Below, piece after piece: positions 53,164-60,554 of a DNA stretch of 64,000 bases (positions are counted from its first letter, which is position 1; each line of letters begins with the position of its first letter). A program made the translations under genes and the position numbers. Location of the stretch: positions 50,218-114,217 of the forward strand of contig DASVQY010000005.1 of assembly GCA_036388895.1 (NCBI GenBank), written 5' to 3'. The notes under the pieces are model-generated. The model searched no databases. It was not told where the DNA came from and worked only from the letters and a program-made list of their open reading frames with translations. Source of the DNA: SXVE01 sp036388895. Its GTDB lineage: Bacteria > Acidobacteriota > Blastocatellia > Pyrinomonadales > Pyrinomonadaceae.

Positions 53164-53737
53164 CGCAAAAGATATGGGCAAAGATGAATTTTTATCACTA
53201 ACTACCGAATCAATGAAGCGAGTTCGGAATGCGCCGGGCGCGGCATTTTTACTTTCATCATTTCTAGGATTAACCCTGCTGCTTACCTGCTCGTTCGGCT
53301 GTGCGCCATCTTCTTCGCGGGGAGACGGCACACAGAGTAACTCATCCTCCGCGTCGAATGAATTACCCGAAATCACAGATGAAACAATCCGCAAGGAGAT
53401 TAACGAAGTTTATCTCAGAGAAGTGCCCGAAGAGAACGGAGCGGGCGAACCGATAAGTTGGAGAATTGACGAAGATAAGCCGAAGGAATTCACTGTCGTC
53501 GAGAAACAAATGGAAGGCGAGCGCGCGACAATCATCTTGGACATCAAAACACAGTCGGCTCCGGGCGCGCGCTCGCCGCGTTATCTCGCCGGACAAATTC
53601 GCACCGAGTGGAAGCTGCAAACCGGTTGGGCGCTGAGAAAGTGGGAGATTGTCAGAACTGAAAATATCTCGATGAAATACAAAAATCTTCCGAAGCCGCC
53701 CGCCCAAAACTCGAACGAAAGAAGTTTCAACAATTGA
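53150..53737 (+). CDS. Lipoprotein-like hypothetical protein, last gene of ABC operon
   Basis: This 195-residue protein has a hydrophobic segment (AFLLSSFLGLTLLLTCSFGC) ending in a Cys that may be a lipobox; an ATG further in (MKRVRN) would shorten the tail in front of it. The mature part (ITDETIRKEINEVYLREVPEENG..., then KPKEFTVVEKQMEGERATIILDIKTQS and RTEWKLQTGWALRKWEIV) is a small beta-rich domain. It is likely the exported companion of the ABC system. No named family. Confidence 0.72.
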   Translation: MRANNAKDMGKDEFLSLTTESMKRVRNAPGAAFLLSSFLGLTLLLTCSFGCAPSSSRGDGTQSNSSSASNELPEITDETIRKEINEVYLREVPEENGAGEPISWRIDEDKPKEFTVVEKQMEGERATIILDIKTQSAPGARSPRYLAGQIRTEWKLQTGWALRKWEIVRTENISMKYKNLPKPPAQNSNERSFNN

Positions 53738-53767
53738 TTTTAGTTATGAGAAGACTTATCAGACTGT

Positions 53768-54109
53768 TTAAGCCAGATTGACACCGGTGCGGGCAACGAT
53801 ATTTTCTTTTACAGTCCTTTTGTCAAAAAACACAAACTTCTTGATTCCAAACAGGAAACTACGGAAGCGGGAACGATGGGAATCGGCGGCACAAGTAAAA
53901 TCTGAATCGGTCGGGCGAAAGGCATTCAGTTAGGGCTAACCGTCCTTGACAATCCAAGTGTTCACTTCTCTCAAGCGACGAAAGGCGACAGGGCAAGCAC
54001 ATTTTCGGCGGGTTTCATCGGCAACGGCATCTTTCATCAATTCAAACTCGTTATTTTCGACCAAATGCGTCGGCGCTTGATTTTGGAGCCAAATGTCAAA
54101 ACACGTTAA
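53768..54109 (+). pseudogene. Decayed retropepsin-like aspartyl protease
   Basis: One frame reads QIDTGAGNDIFFYSPFVKKH (Asp-Thr-Gly active site), then MGIGGTSKI, an in-frame TGA at 53903, and continues as GFIGNGIFHQFKLVIFDQMRRRLILEPN, the C-terminal half of a single-chain retropepsin-like protease. There is no N-terminal start. The single stop and absent 5' end make it a gene remnant. An A-repeat starts 14 bp downstream. Confidence 0.75.
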
Positions 54110-54123
54110 ATAAATTGACACAC

Positions 54124-54171
54124 ATCTAACAAATCAATGGACGTGAGGGCAAAACAGCTATTTTCTTGTTG
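54124..54171 (+). repeat. A-repeat (attC-like element)
   Basis: ATCTAAC (RYYYAAC), then AAATCAATGGACGTGAGGG, CAAAACAGC and TATTTTCTTGTTGTG. The ends AACAA and TTGTT pair, with further partial pairing inside. It leads straight into the E-repeat at 54172. Confidence 0.6.
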
Positions 54172-54197
54172 TGTCATAAACGTCCCTTTTTGAGACG
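54172..54197 (+). repeat. E-repeat
   Basis: TGTCATAAACGTCCC then TTTTTGAGACG, directly joined to the A-repeat and 25 bp upstream of the next gene. Confidence 0.62.
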
Positions 54198-54222
54198 GTT
54201 TTATGAAAGAAGAGGGAAGTTA

Positions 54223-54591
54223 ATGAAAATCATTGATCAAAAAGCAGTAGCAGAAAAGTATGAAGAAATTAACCAACTTGAAGCTCGCAGCGAGCGCATA
54301 GAACTTTTGAATAATCAAAGCGCAGAAATGAGGGTTGCTCTGTGGCAAGAAAACATAGACCGAAAAACCAAAAGTTTAGAATTGTCCGCAGAGCAAAAAG
54401 AGATTATTGATACCATAAGAAAAAGATTTATTACGATAGAATTTGCAGAATTTGCTAGTGGCAAAAGTGAAATTGATGCAGGACAGGAATATCAAGATAT
54501 TATGGTAAAAGCGAGTCAGTTATTGGGCAGAGAGATGATGGGGGAATTATTTGGAATCATAGGTGAAAGCAAAACAATGAAATGTTCATAA
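54223..54591 (+). CDS. Small hypothetical helical protein
   Basis: I start at the ATG at 54223 with GAGGGAAG upstream; the longer frame from 54166 is translation of the E-repeat. The 122-residue protein is soluble and mostly helical (AVAEKYEEINQLEARSERIELLNNQSAEMRVALWQENIDRKTKSL), with no motif I recognise. It lies between an E-repeat upstream and another at 54613 downstream, as in the minus-strand run on the left. Confidence 0.65.
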   Translation: MKIIDQKAVAEKYEEINQLEARSERIELLNNQSAEMRVALWQENIDRKTKSLELSAEQKEIIDTIRKRFITIEFAEFASGKSEIDAGQEYQDIMVKASQLLGREMMGELFGIIGESKTMKCS

Positions 54592-54612
54592 GCAATTCAA
54601 ATGTTCTCAAAA

Positions 54613-54640
54613 TATCTCAAAAATGACCCTTTTTGAGACT
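54613..54640 (+). repeat. E-repeat
   Basis: TATCTCAAAAATGACCC then TTTTTGAGACT; near-perfect arms. It lies 22 bp after the stop of the preceding gene and is followed by a T run, so this copy could terminate transcription. Confidence 0.62.
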
Positions 54641-54658
54641 TTTTGTACAAAATATATT

Positions 54659-55201
54659 TTATTGCCATATCCTATCCGCTTGAAACTCATTTTCTTTTAT
54701 TACAATACGAAATACATCTGGTGTAGTAAGATTCCGCCACTCTTCAAAACCATATTTTGAATCGAAGTGCTTTAGAATTAAAGTCAGTAATCGTCCGTGA
54801 GTAACTACTACTATCGAATCTGTATCTAACAAAAGAGCGTCATTGATAGCAGCTACTGCCCGAGTCGTTGCGGTTCGACTCGACTCTCCTCCTTTAAACG
54901 AGATTTCAAAGTCTGAAAAAGTTTCTCGTAATTTATCAAGCCAGTCAGAATAATCAATTGTACTTAATGCTGCTTCAATCAATCGCTCATCTAATTTAAT
55001 CTCAATATTTAAGCGAATTGATAAGGGGTTGATTGATTCAATAGCTCGAGCAAATGGACTAGACACAATCTGACCAATTTGAGCTTCTAACAAAAATTCT
55101 GCGAGAGTCTCAGCTTGATCTATGCCTTCAGAGGTTAGCGGAGCATCAGCGGCTTGTCCTGTCGCCTGACAGTGTCTTATCAGATATATTATTTTATTCA
55201 T
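54659..55201 (-). CDS. Histidine phosphatase (phosphoglycerate mutase-like)
   Basis: The start is MNKIIYLIRHCQATGQ at 55201. The 180-residue protein has the RHG-type catalytic motif as RHCQATG (Gly replaced by Cys) followed by SSPFARAIES and the second catalytic His in VVVTHGRLL. This is the branch-1 histidine phosphatase fold. The RHC variant still has the nucleophilic His. Substrate unknown. It is oriented against its neighbours. Confidence 0.85.
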   Translation of the reverse strand: MNKIIYLIRHCQATGQAADAPLTSEGIDQAETLAEFLLEAQIGQIVSSPFARAIESINPLSIRLNIEIKLDERLIEAALSTIDYSDWLDKLRETFSDFEISFKGGESSRTATTRAVAAINDALLLDTDSIVVVTHGRLLTLILKHFDSKYGFEEWRNLTTPDVFRIVIKENEFQADRIWQ

Positions 55202-55293
55202 GATTACTGCTATGATTAAAAACCAATTCTTCACGCGCGTGTCATCCGTGAAGTTTATCAAACCATTTTTGAGATGGCTTTTACTTTATAAAC

Positions 55294-55321
55294 GTGTCAA
55301 AAACGACCCTTTTTTAGACTG
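55294..55321 (+). repeat. E-repeat
   Basis: GTGTCAAAAACGACCC then TTTTTTAGACTG, 20 bp upstream of the ATG at 55342. Confidence 0.6.
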
Positions 55322-55341
55322 TTTAATTGAAACGTATTTTT

Positions 55342-55557
55342 ATGAGAAATGTTTTCCTTTCGTTAGTAATCGTTTTTGGGTTGCAATCAATTATCTTTGC
55401 TTGCACGTTAGGTCTCGAGCCGTTGCGCGGCTTTGATTCCAAAGAATTTGTTTTTACTGGCGAAGTCGCTGGCTTTGTTGGTTCTTTTGGGTCAAGCAAG
55501 CTCCGACAGAAGGCATATGGATTGAAAGTTAAAATTATTGGGACGAGGTCTTTATGA
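55342..55557 (+). CDS. Short secreted hypothetical protein, possibly truncated
   Basis: The start is the ATG at 55342, giving a signal peptide (FLSLVIVFGLQSIIFA-C). Only 71 residues follow before the stop, which overlaps the next gene's ATG as ATGA. The beginning (CTLGLEPLRGFDSKEFVFTGEVAGF) looks like the start of a longer domain, so it may be truncated. The end is basic and does not look like a natural C-terminus. No family assigned. Confidence 0.5.
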   Translation: MRNVFLSLVIVFGLQSIIFACTLGLEPLRGFDSKEFVFTGEVAGFVGSFGSSKLRQKAYGLKVKIIGTRSL

Positions 55558-56390
55558 CGAAAGAAAAAGCGTATCGAAGAATTTCCAGTTTAGTTATATT
55601 CCTTTTATTACTAACCTGCATAACATCTCAAGCGCCAGCTAACGAAAACATTCAGCTGACCCCTGTTTGGAATAAAACGTCTTACCAGCAGGATGAAAAA
55701 GCCGCTGAGCAAAATCTCTGGCATTCAATTAAGAACAGTTCAGACCCGCAGTCATATAAATCTTTTTTGGCAAAATACCCGCATGGGAAATTCGCGTACA
55801 AAGCTCGTGGGAAGCTTGCCGCTCTTCTTGGCGAAGATTATGCGACTCTCTACATTAAGTGGATCAATCTCAATAGAGAATGGGCAAACGTGGAGAAACA
55901 AGTCCAGCGACGCGCCGATATTATTCCCAGCTTGGTTCGATCTCTTTTGGCGACAGGGATAGATGAAGCGGAATTGTTCGGTCAAATTGCCGAGGCGCGT
56001 GCGCGGCTGCTAAACGAACTGAATGCTGCCCCAAATGGCGAAGGCGGCAATAAAACGCCTGAACAGAAACTGGCGATAATCGAAGCTGATAACAACTTTA
56101 GCAACATTCTGAAGAAGTTTGATTCTTTGGAAGAAAATTATCCACGACTGCGTTCATTGGAGCTTTTTTTGAATCAGCAAGCAGAAAAACATGGTATAGA
56201 GAACCGCTTGAATGTATATCGCATAGACTATAACAACGTAGTACAGATTTACAGTAGCTTTCGAAGCAAATCTAAGGGATTACCCGAAGGACACAAGTTT
56301 CCTGAGGAACCCTATTTTAAATCCACTCAGGGAAAGCCAAAACCGCCGGGAATCGATTTCGTCCCTTTTAAGCGAAAATCTGTAGATTAA
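55554..56390 (+). CDS. LemA-domain protein
   Basis: This 278-residue protein has an N-terminal hydrophobic signal/anchor (SSLVIFLLLLTCITSQAPA), then a short repeat EQNLWHSIKNSSDPQSYKSFLAKYPHGKFAYKARGKL of the kind found next to caspase-like and SEL1-like domains. The LemA fold follows: NREWANVEKQVQRRADIIPSLV, a helix with EARARLLNELN, and ENRLNVYRIDYNNVVQIYSSF. LemA proteins are membrane-anchored helical bundles of unclear role. The added N-terminal repeat is unusual. Confidence 0.8.
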   Translation: MTKEKAYRRISSLVIFLLLLTCITSQAPANENIQLTPVWNKTSYQQDEKAAEQNLWHSIKNSSDPQSYKSFLAKYPHGKFAYKARGKLAALLGEDYATLYIKWINLNREWANVEKQVQRRADIIPSLVRSLLATGIDEAELFGQIAEARARLLNELNAAPNGEGGNKTPEQKLAIIEADNNFSNILKKFDSLEENYPRLRSLELFLNQQAEKHGIENRLNVYRIDYNNVVQIYSSFRSKSKGLPEGHKFPEEPYFKSTQGKPKPPGIDFVPFKRKSVD

Positions 56391-56424
56391 TGTTGATAAT
56401 ACCGCTCAAAACTTTGATGGGCGT

Positions 56425-56472
56425 AGCTAACAAATCATTTCACCGAAGCCGCAAACAGCGACTTTCTTGTTG
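56425..56472 (+). repeat. A-repeat (attC-like element)
   Basis: AGCTAACAAATCATTTCACC, then GAAGCCGCAAACAGCGACTTTCTTGTTGTG. It matches the copy at 54124 at the ends and at AAACAGC. It starts 34 bp after the LemA gene stop and runs directly into the next E-repeat. Confidence 0.58.
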
Positions 56473-56499
56473 TGTCAAAAACGACCTTTTTTGAGATGC
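56473..56499 (+). repeat. E-repeat
   Basis: TGTCAAAAACGACC then TTTTTTGAGATGC, fused to the A-repeat and 36 bp before the ATG at 56536. Confidence 0.62.
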
Positions 56500-56535
56500 T
56501 TTGAAAGTAACTGATGTTTTGTCTAAAGTTATATT

Positions 56536-56787
56536 ATGAAAACTGCTAAAACAACAAAACAGTCGGTTGCAACGGGACGTCCGCTAGGTTCTACCATTTA
56601 TGGAAAGGACGAGTTCATTAAAAAAGCCAAAACTGCTTATAAAGGATTTCTTAAACGAGGCAAGAATCCCACTCAGGAAGCCATTGCAGGAAAACTCGGA
56701 ATATCACGCGCCACATTTTACCGCTACCTGGCGAAATACACATCTTGGAGTGACATTCGCGACAATGTCCAATCAGAAGTCTCATAA
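56536..56787 (+). CDS. Small HTH DNA-binding protein
   Basis: This 83-residue basic protein has GKNPTQEAIAGKLGISRATFYRYLAKYTSW, an HTH of the resolvase/TetR-like type (TQEAIAxxLGISRATFYRYL). The N-terminus (TTKQSVATGRPLGSTIYG) is basic. Its stop codon is inside an E-repeat (TCATAAA). It may be a resolvase-like fragment or a regulator. Confidence 0.68.
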   Translation: MKTAKTTKQSVATGRPLGSTIYGKDEFIKKAKTAYKGFLKRGKNPTQEAIAGKLGISRATFYRYLAKYTSWSDIRDNVQSEVS

Positions 56788-56808
56788 ACGACCAATTTTT
56801 TGAGACTG
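56778..56808 (+). repeat. E-repeat containing the stop codon of the HTH gene
   Basis: AAGTCTCATAAACGACC then AATTTTTTGAGACT. The TAA of the preceding frame is part of the left arm. A T run follows. Confidence 0.58.
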
Positions 56809-56849
56809 TTTTTTTACGAAAACAATAGTCAAACATTCAGAAAAGGTTT

Positions 56850-57719
56850 CTACTTTAAGAACTGCGTTATCCGCCTCGCCAACCAGGCTTTAAAGTCGTC
56901 AGTTGTTGGTGGAGAATGACGACAATTTTCGATCAACTCAACTTCGGCTTGCGGCATTAACACTTTTGCCCTTTCAATTAACTTATCGCCTGGAAAAGTG
57001 ATGTCATCTCTACCTCCGATAATTAATGCCGGATTATTGAATGCTTGCAGTGCATCGGTTTTGGCAAGTGGCGGAACTTTCAAACTCAAAACGAAATCGC
57101 GGACTGCGTCACCCATATAATGAGCCCAGTCTTCGTCCCAAGTGCTAAACATCGGCGCGACGAAGTTTCGCAGGCGCTGTTCTGACGGAAACATTTTATA
57201 TAAAGCCATCGGCAGCGCAATTTGGGTTAGCCCTTTCCAAGTCGAACCGCTAACAATACCAGCCGGAACAATCAACACCAGTCGTTTAACGCGTTGCGGA
57301 GTTGAGGCAGTGGTTTGCAGCGCAACGAATCCGCCCCAGCTAACTCCGAGTAAGTTAAATTCTTTCAGATGCAAGTGATTAAGCACTTCAATCAGCCAGG
57401 AAGAGAGTGAGTCGTCGTGCAGTGGCATATGCTTTTCCAACCCTCGCACTGACTGTCCGGGTAAATCCGGTGCAATAATGTAAAAATGTTCTGCCAGCAA
57501 TCTCAGCTCTGATAGAAGATGCGCTGAACTAGCCAACGAACCGTGTAAGCACACGAGCGGCGGATGAGATTTGTCACCGGCAAAGAGAATGTGGGATTTT
57601 CCGTGTGATGAGTCAACATAGCGGCTTTCGGTTTTAACGTTAGCTCGCTCAAGAAATTTCTCATACCAATTTTCGAGGCGATTGCGTGCATCAAGATTTT
57701 GAAAGATACTTTGACCCAT
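56850..57719 (-). CDS. Alpha/beta hydrolase
   Basis: This 289-residue protein has an oxyanion region LVCLHGSLASS, the nucleophile elbow GVSWGG (Ser in LLGVSWGGFVALQ), an acidic Asp in IIGGRDDITFPGD and a late His in ENCRHSPP. This is the fold of many esterases and C-C hydrolases. The substrate cannot be read from the sequence. It is a lone minus-strand gene among plus-strand ones. Confidence 0.9.
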   Translation of the reverse strand: MGQSIFQNLDARNRLENWYEKFLERANVKTESRYVDSSHGKSHILFAGDKSHPPLVCLHGSLASSAHLLSELRLLAEHFYIIAPDLPGQSVRGLEKHMPLHDDSLSSWLIEVLNHLHLKEFNLLGVSWGGFVALQTTASTPQRVKRLVLIVPAGIVSGSTWKGLTQIALPMALYKMFPSEQRLRNFVAPMFSTWDEDWAHYMGDAVRDFVLSLKVPPLAKTDALQAFNNPALIIGGRDDITFPGDKLIERAKVLMPQAEVELIENCRHSPPTTDDFKAWLARRITQFLK

Positions 57720-57936
57720 AATTTATCAAGTTTCGTATTCTAATTCTCTTAATCTTTTGCTCAAGCATAAGATTGGGGTGGTGAATACGGGAAAATAACA
57801 TTTAAATAATAATTTTGTAAAGAAACTTTGAAAAAAGGCTGAATCGACTGTTTAGAAGAAGTTTTCCTGTTCGATTAAGATTTCGGATTTTCTCGGAAGA
57901 ATTTACAGAAAAAATTGAAATTTGATTGCTTGTAAA

Positions 57937-57960
57937 TGCGGTATAAATTATCATACCGCA
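57937..57960. repeat. Inverted repeat, TGCGGTAT/ATACCGCA
   Basis: Eight-bp perfect arms separated by 8 bases, 53 bp upstream of the NTF2-like gene start. It may be an operator or weak hairpin. Confidence 0.4.
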
Positions 57961-58012
57961 AAATGTTCTTCTGCTAATATCATGCAATTATCTTATGGAG
58001 AGTCTATTGATT

Positions 58013-58405
58013 ATGTCTGAAGATAATATTGAGCTAATTCGTCGAGGCTACGAAGCTTATGCTCGGCGCGACTTTCTATCCGTCTTTGCTCTCTTGCATC
58101 CAGATGTAGAAATCTATCAAACAGAGTTGCTCCCGTGGGGCGGAACATACCGAGGACATACAGAGGCGCGGGAATTCTTCCGCAAGCTCAATGAGCAGAC
58201 CGAAGGACAGCCAGTGCCTACAAACTTCATTTCTGCTGGTGATGAGGTGGTGGCTGTAGGGCGCTTGCGCGGGCGGGTGCGGGCAAACTGGCAGGGGTAT
58301 GATTTGGCGATTGTACATTTGTGGCGTGTTAGAGAAGGTCAGGTGGTGCGGTTTGCTGCTTATATTGACACACCAGGAATGCTTTCTGCATTGGCTGGTG
58401 ATTGA
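58013..58405 (+). CDS. SnoaL/NTF2-like small protein
   Basis: The start is MSEDNIELIRRGYEAYARRD at 58013; an upstream ATG at 57995 would add six residues. The 130-residue protein has the cone-shaped NTF2-like pattern: EAYARRDFLSVFALLHPDVEIY, GTYRGHTEAREFFRKL and IVHLWRVREGQVVRFAAYIDT. It may bind or transform a small molecule; no catalytic residues are certain. Confidence 0.85.
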   Translation: MSEDNIELIRRGYEAYARRDFLSVFALLHPDVEIYQTELLPWGGTYRGHTEAREFFRKLNEQTEGQPVPTNFISAGDEVVAVGRLRGRVRANWQGYDLAIVHLWRVREGQVVRFAAYIDTPGMLSALAGD

Positions 58406-58586
58406 ACCGCACAGAGTGGGATAACGCCTTAATTAGCCAGTCAGCGCGAAATCATTCGAGGTCAAAGGATAGAATAACGATGAAAACTACCAGCCGGGCT
58501 CCGGTTGAATGAGTTATTATGCCTTTCGCAGGTAACTAAGTCGAAACTTTATTTGAAAATATTCTGTAGAGCCTATTCTCGTTTTT

Positions 58587-59288
58587 ATGATTGAAAATCT
58601 TGCGGCTTTTATTCCTTGGATTTTTGCTTTAACTACATTCCTGACAGTTATATTTTATCTCTTTGCTGTCTGGGAAGCGGCGCGAAAAAAATCTTTTCTT
58701 TTCTTAACGGCAGGTGTGTTGGCTGCTTTGCTTGGGCTGCATGCAGCTTTGGCTTTCAGCGGTTTTTATCTTGCAAACACAATTCCGCCGCGTTTTCCGC
58801 TCGCACCGCTTCCGACCACTATAATTCTTTTGATTTTATTTTTTGCCTTTACAGCACGAAAAGGCATATCAATTAAAACGCTGCAAATTCTCACGCTTTT
58901 ATCAATTATTCGTGTGCCGGTGGAATTTGTTTTGTTGTGGCTTTACAAAGCAGGACAAGTTCCGCAATTGATGACTTTCGAAGGCAGAAATTTCGACATT
59001 ATCTCCGGTTTAACCGCGCCGCTAATCGCGTGGTTTGCATTTCGAGGCGGCAAGATAAATCGTTCGCTTTTAATCGTCTGGAATTTATTAGCTTTCGGAT
59101 TGCTCATCAACATCGTAACAAACGCCATATTGTCGCTCGAAACGCCGTTTCAGCAGTTTGCGTTTGAGCAGCCAAATAGAGGAGTTTTATATTTTCCTTT
59201 TATTTGGCTGCCTTCAATCATTGTTCCGGTGGTTTTCGTTAGCCATATTGTTTGTTTATGGCAATTATTGAAGCGAAGACAGACATAA
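58587..59288 (+). CDS. Integral membrane hypothetical protein
   Basis: This 233-residue protein has about seven hydrophobic segments (AAFIPWIFALTTFLTVIFYLFA, FLFLTAGVLAALLGLHAALAF, TTIILLILFFAF, IIRVPVEFVLLWLYKAG, SLLIVWNLLAFGLLINIVTNAIL, WLPSIIVPVVFVSHIVCLWQLL). It belongs to no family I can name. Its stop codon is part of the RYYYAAC-like box of the A-repeat that follows. Confidence 0.72.
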   Translation: MIENLAAFIPWIFALTTFLTVIFYLFAVWEAARKKSFLFLTAGVLAALLGLHAALAFSGFYLANTIPPRFPLAPLPTTIILLILFFAFTARKGISIKTLQILTLLSIIRVPVEFVLLWLYKAGQVPQLMTFEGRNFDIISGLTAPLIAWFAFRGGKINRSLLIVWNLLAFGLLINIVTNAILSLETPFQQFAFEQPNRGVLYFPFIWLPSIIVPVVFVSHIVCLWQLLKRRQT

Positions 59289-59328
59289 CAACTCAGCGGA
59301 CGTGAGGACAAATAAGCGACTTTTACCT
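59283..59328 (+). repeat. A-repeat (attC-like element)
   Basis: ACATAACAACTCAGCGGACGT, then GAGGACAAATAAGCGACTTTTACC. It matches the other copies at GGACGTGAGG and GCGACTTT, and overlaps the stop of the membrane-protein gene. Confidence 0.55.
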
Positions 59329-59356
59329 TATCTTAAAAACGTCCCTGTTTGAAACA
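59329..59356 (+). repeat. E-repeat
   Basis: TATCTTAAAAACGTCCC then TGTTTGAAACAA, joined directly to the A-repeat. Confidence 0.58.
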
Positions 59357-59377
59357 ATCAAATGAGACCAAAAGGCG

Positions 59378-59403
59378 TATTAAAAACGCCCTTTTTGACA
59401 CGA
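59378..59403 (+). repeat. E-repeat
   Basis: GTATTAAAAACGCCC then TTTTTGACACG. Two E-repeats lie within 75 bp here. No gene follows until 59612. Confidence 0.55.
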
Positions 59404-59611
59404 CTTTAAAACAGAAAAGCCCATACCTTTTTCAAGATACAGAGTTTTTAATTTCGGGTTTCCTAGCTCAAATTAGCCGACAAACTAAGTTTTACTGTTT
59501 TTGTATTTATAAGTATTTATTCATTGTGCCTTAAAACTAGATTCTCAAAGGTAAAAATGATTATGATATTTATGGCAAAACACTAACCTTTATTAGTTCA
59601 AGATTGTAAAT
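59404..59611. other. Intergenic region
   Basis: AT-rich, no credible gene. The 61-residue frame starting at 59349 reads through both E-repeats and is not convincing. Confidence 0.45.
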
Positions 59612-60016
59612 ATGGCAAAAACAATTCTAGTAGTTGAAGATTTCAAGGACACGCGAGATTTAATGAAATTTATACTTGAAGGACTCGGTTATAACGTCCT
59701 CGAAGCGGAAGATGGTTGGAAGGCAGTAGACAGCGTAAAACGGCAAACTCCTGACCTTATTTTGATGGATATGGCACTTCCGAAAACAGACGGATTATCT
59801 GCGACAAAAATCATCAGGCAGTTTAAGGAAACGGCTAAAATACCAATTATTGCTTTTACTGCTTCGGGAGAATTCATAGAAAAACAAGCGATAGAGGCAG
59901 GATGTGATGCTTTGTTAATGAAACCTCTCGACACGGAAAAACTTCAATCTGTTCTCGATAAATATTTTGGAAATGGTCAATCTCTTCAAGATAATGAAAC
60001 TGAAGTGATTTCTTGA
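59612..60016 (+). CDS. CheY-like single-domain response regulator
   Basis: This 134-residue protein is one receiver domain: ILVVEDFKDTRD, phospho-acceptor Asp53 in LMDMALPKTDG, Thr/Ser in AFTASGE and Lys in LLMKPLD. There is no output domain and no adjacent kinase. It may be a stand-alone phosphorelay or phosphatase sink. It is part of the accessory block. Confidence 0.93.
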   Translation: MAKTILVVEDFKDTRDLMKFILEGLGYNVLEAEDGWKAVDSVKRQTPDLILMDMALPKTDGLSATKIIRQFKETAKIPIIAFTASGEFIEKQAIEAGCDALLMKPLDTEKLQSVLDKYFGNGQSLQDNETEVIS

Positions 60017-60032
60017 TTTTACAGTTTTTTAA

Positions 60033-60554
60033 ATGAATATGAAGCGATTAATCAATCATCAATTAGCAGTTTTGTTTGTTATTTTCCTTTCCTTATCAAT
60101 CTATGGGCAAAAAAGTGGTAAACCTCGCAACGTAATATCTTTTAGTAGTTTTGGTGCAGTCAAAGTCGGAATGACAGTTCCGCAAGCATCCAGAGCCTTT
60201 GGTATTCCTTTGGTAACTACTGATGAAGTTAATCGTGATTGCTATTATGTTTCGCCGAAACGAGGTTTCAAAGAAATCGGCTTTATGGTTACCAACAATC
60301 GTATTGCCCGAATAGATACTGACAGTAATAAATACACAACTTCCGAAGGCGCAAAAGTCGGAGATTCAGAAGCGACAATCAAACGTATTTATAAAGGACT
60401 GGTAAAAGTGAGTCGGCACAAATACGTTGATGGACATTATTTAACAGTAAAACAGAGCAAGTTTGAAATTATATTTGAAACTGACGGAAAACGAGTCACT
60501 TCAATACGAGCGGGGAAATTACCCGAAGTTGGGTATATCGAAGGCTGTTCTTAA
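60033..60554 (+). CDS. Secreted hypothetical protein
   Basis: This 173-residue protein has a signal peptide (LAVLFVIFLSLSIYG-Q). The mature domain begins ISFSSFGAVKVGMTVPQASRAFG, the start of a small fold found in periplasmic proteins, then CYYVSPKRGFKEIGFMVTNNRIARIDTDS and KVGDSEATIKRIYKG. One Cys pair (CYY and the terminal GCS) may be a disulfide. The integrase remnant on the opposite strand begins directly after its stop. Confidence 0.7.
   Translation: MNMKRLINHQLAVLFVIFLSLSIYGQKSGKPRNVISFSSFGAVKVGMTVPQASRAFGIPLVTTDEVNRDCYYVSPKRGFKEIGFMVTNNRIARIDTDSNKYTTSEGAKVGDSEATIKRIYKGLVKVSRHKYVDGHYLTVKQSKFEIIFETDGKRVTSIRAGKLPEVGYIEGCS

Noticed and set aside
54166..54222. Longer start for the gene at 54223 (MLCHKRPFLRRFYE...)
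   Set aside because: These residues are translation of an E-repeat; the ATG at 54223 has a ribosome site.
59349..59534. A 61-residue plus-strand frame
   Set aside because: It reads through two E-repeats, lacks a ribosome site and resembles no protein.
60519..60554. C-terminal residues of the minus-strand integrase fragment
   Set aside because: They are antisense to the end of the 60033-60554 gene, beyond the point where homology to the second integrase stops.
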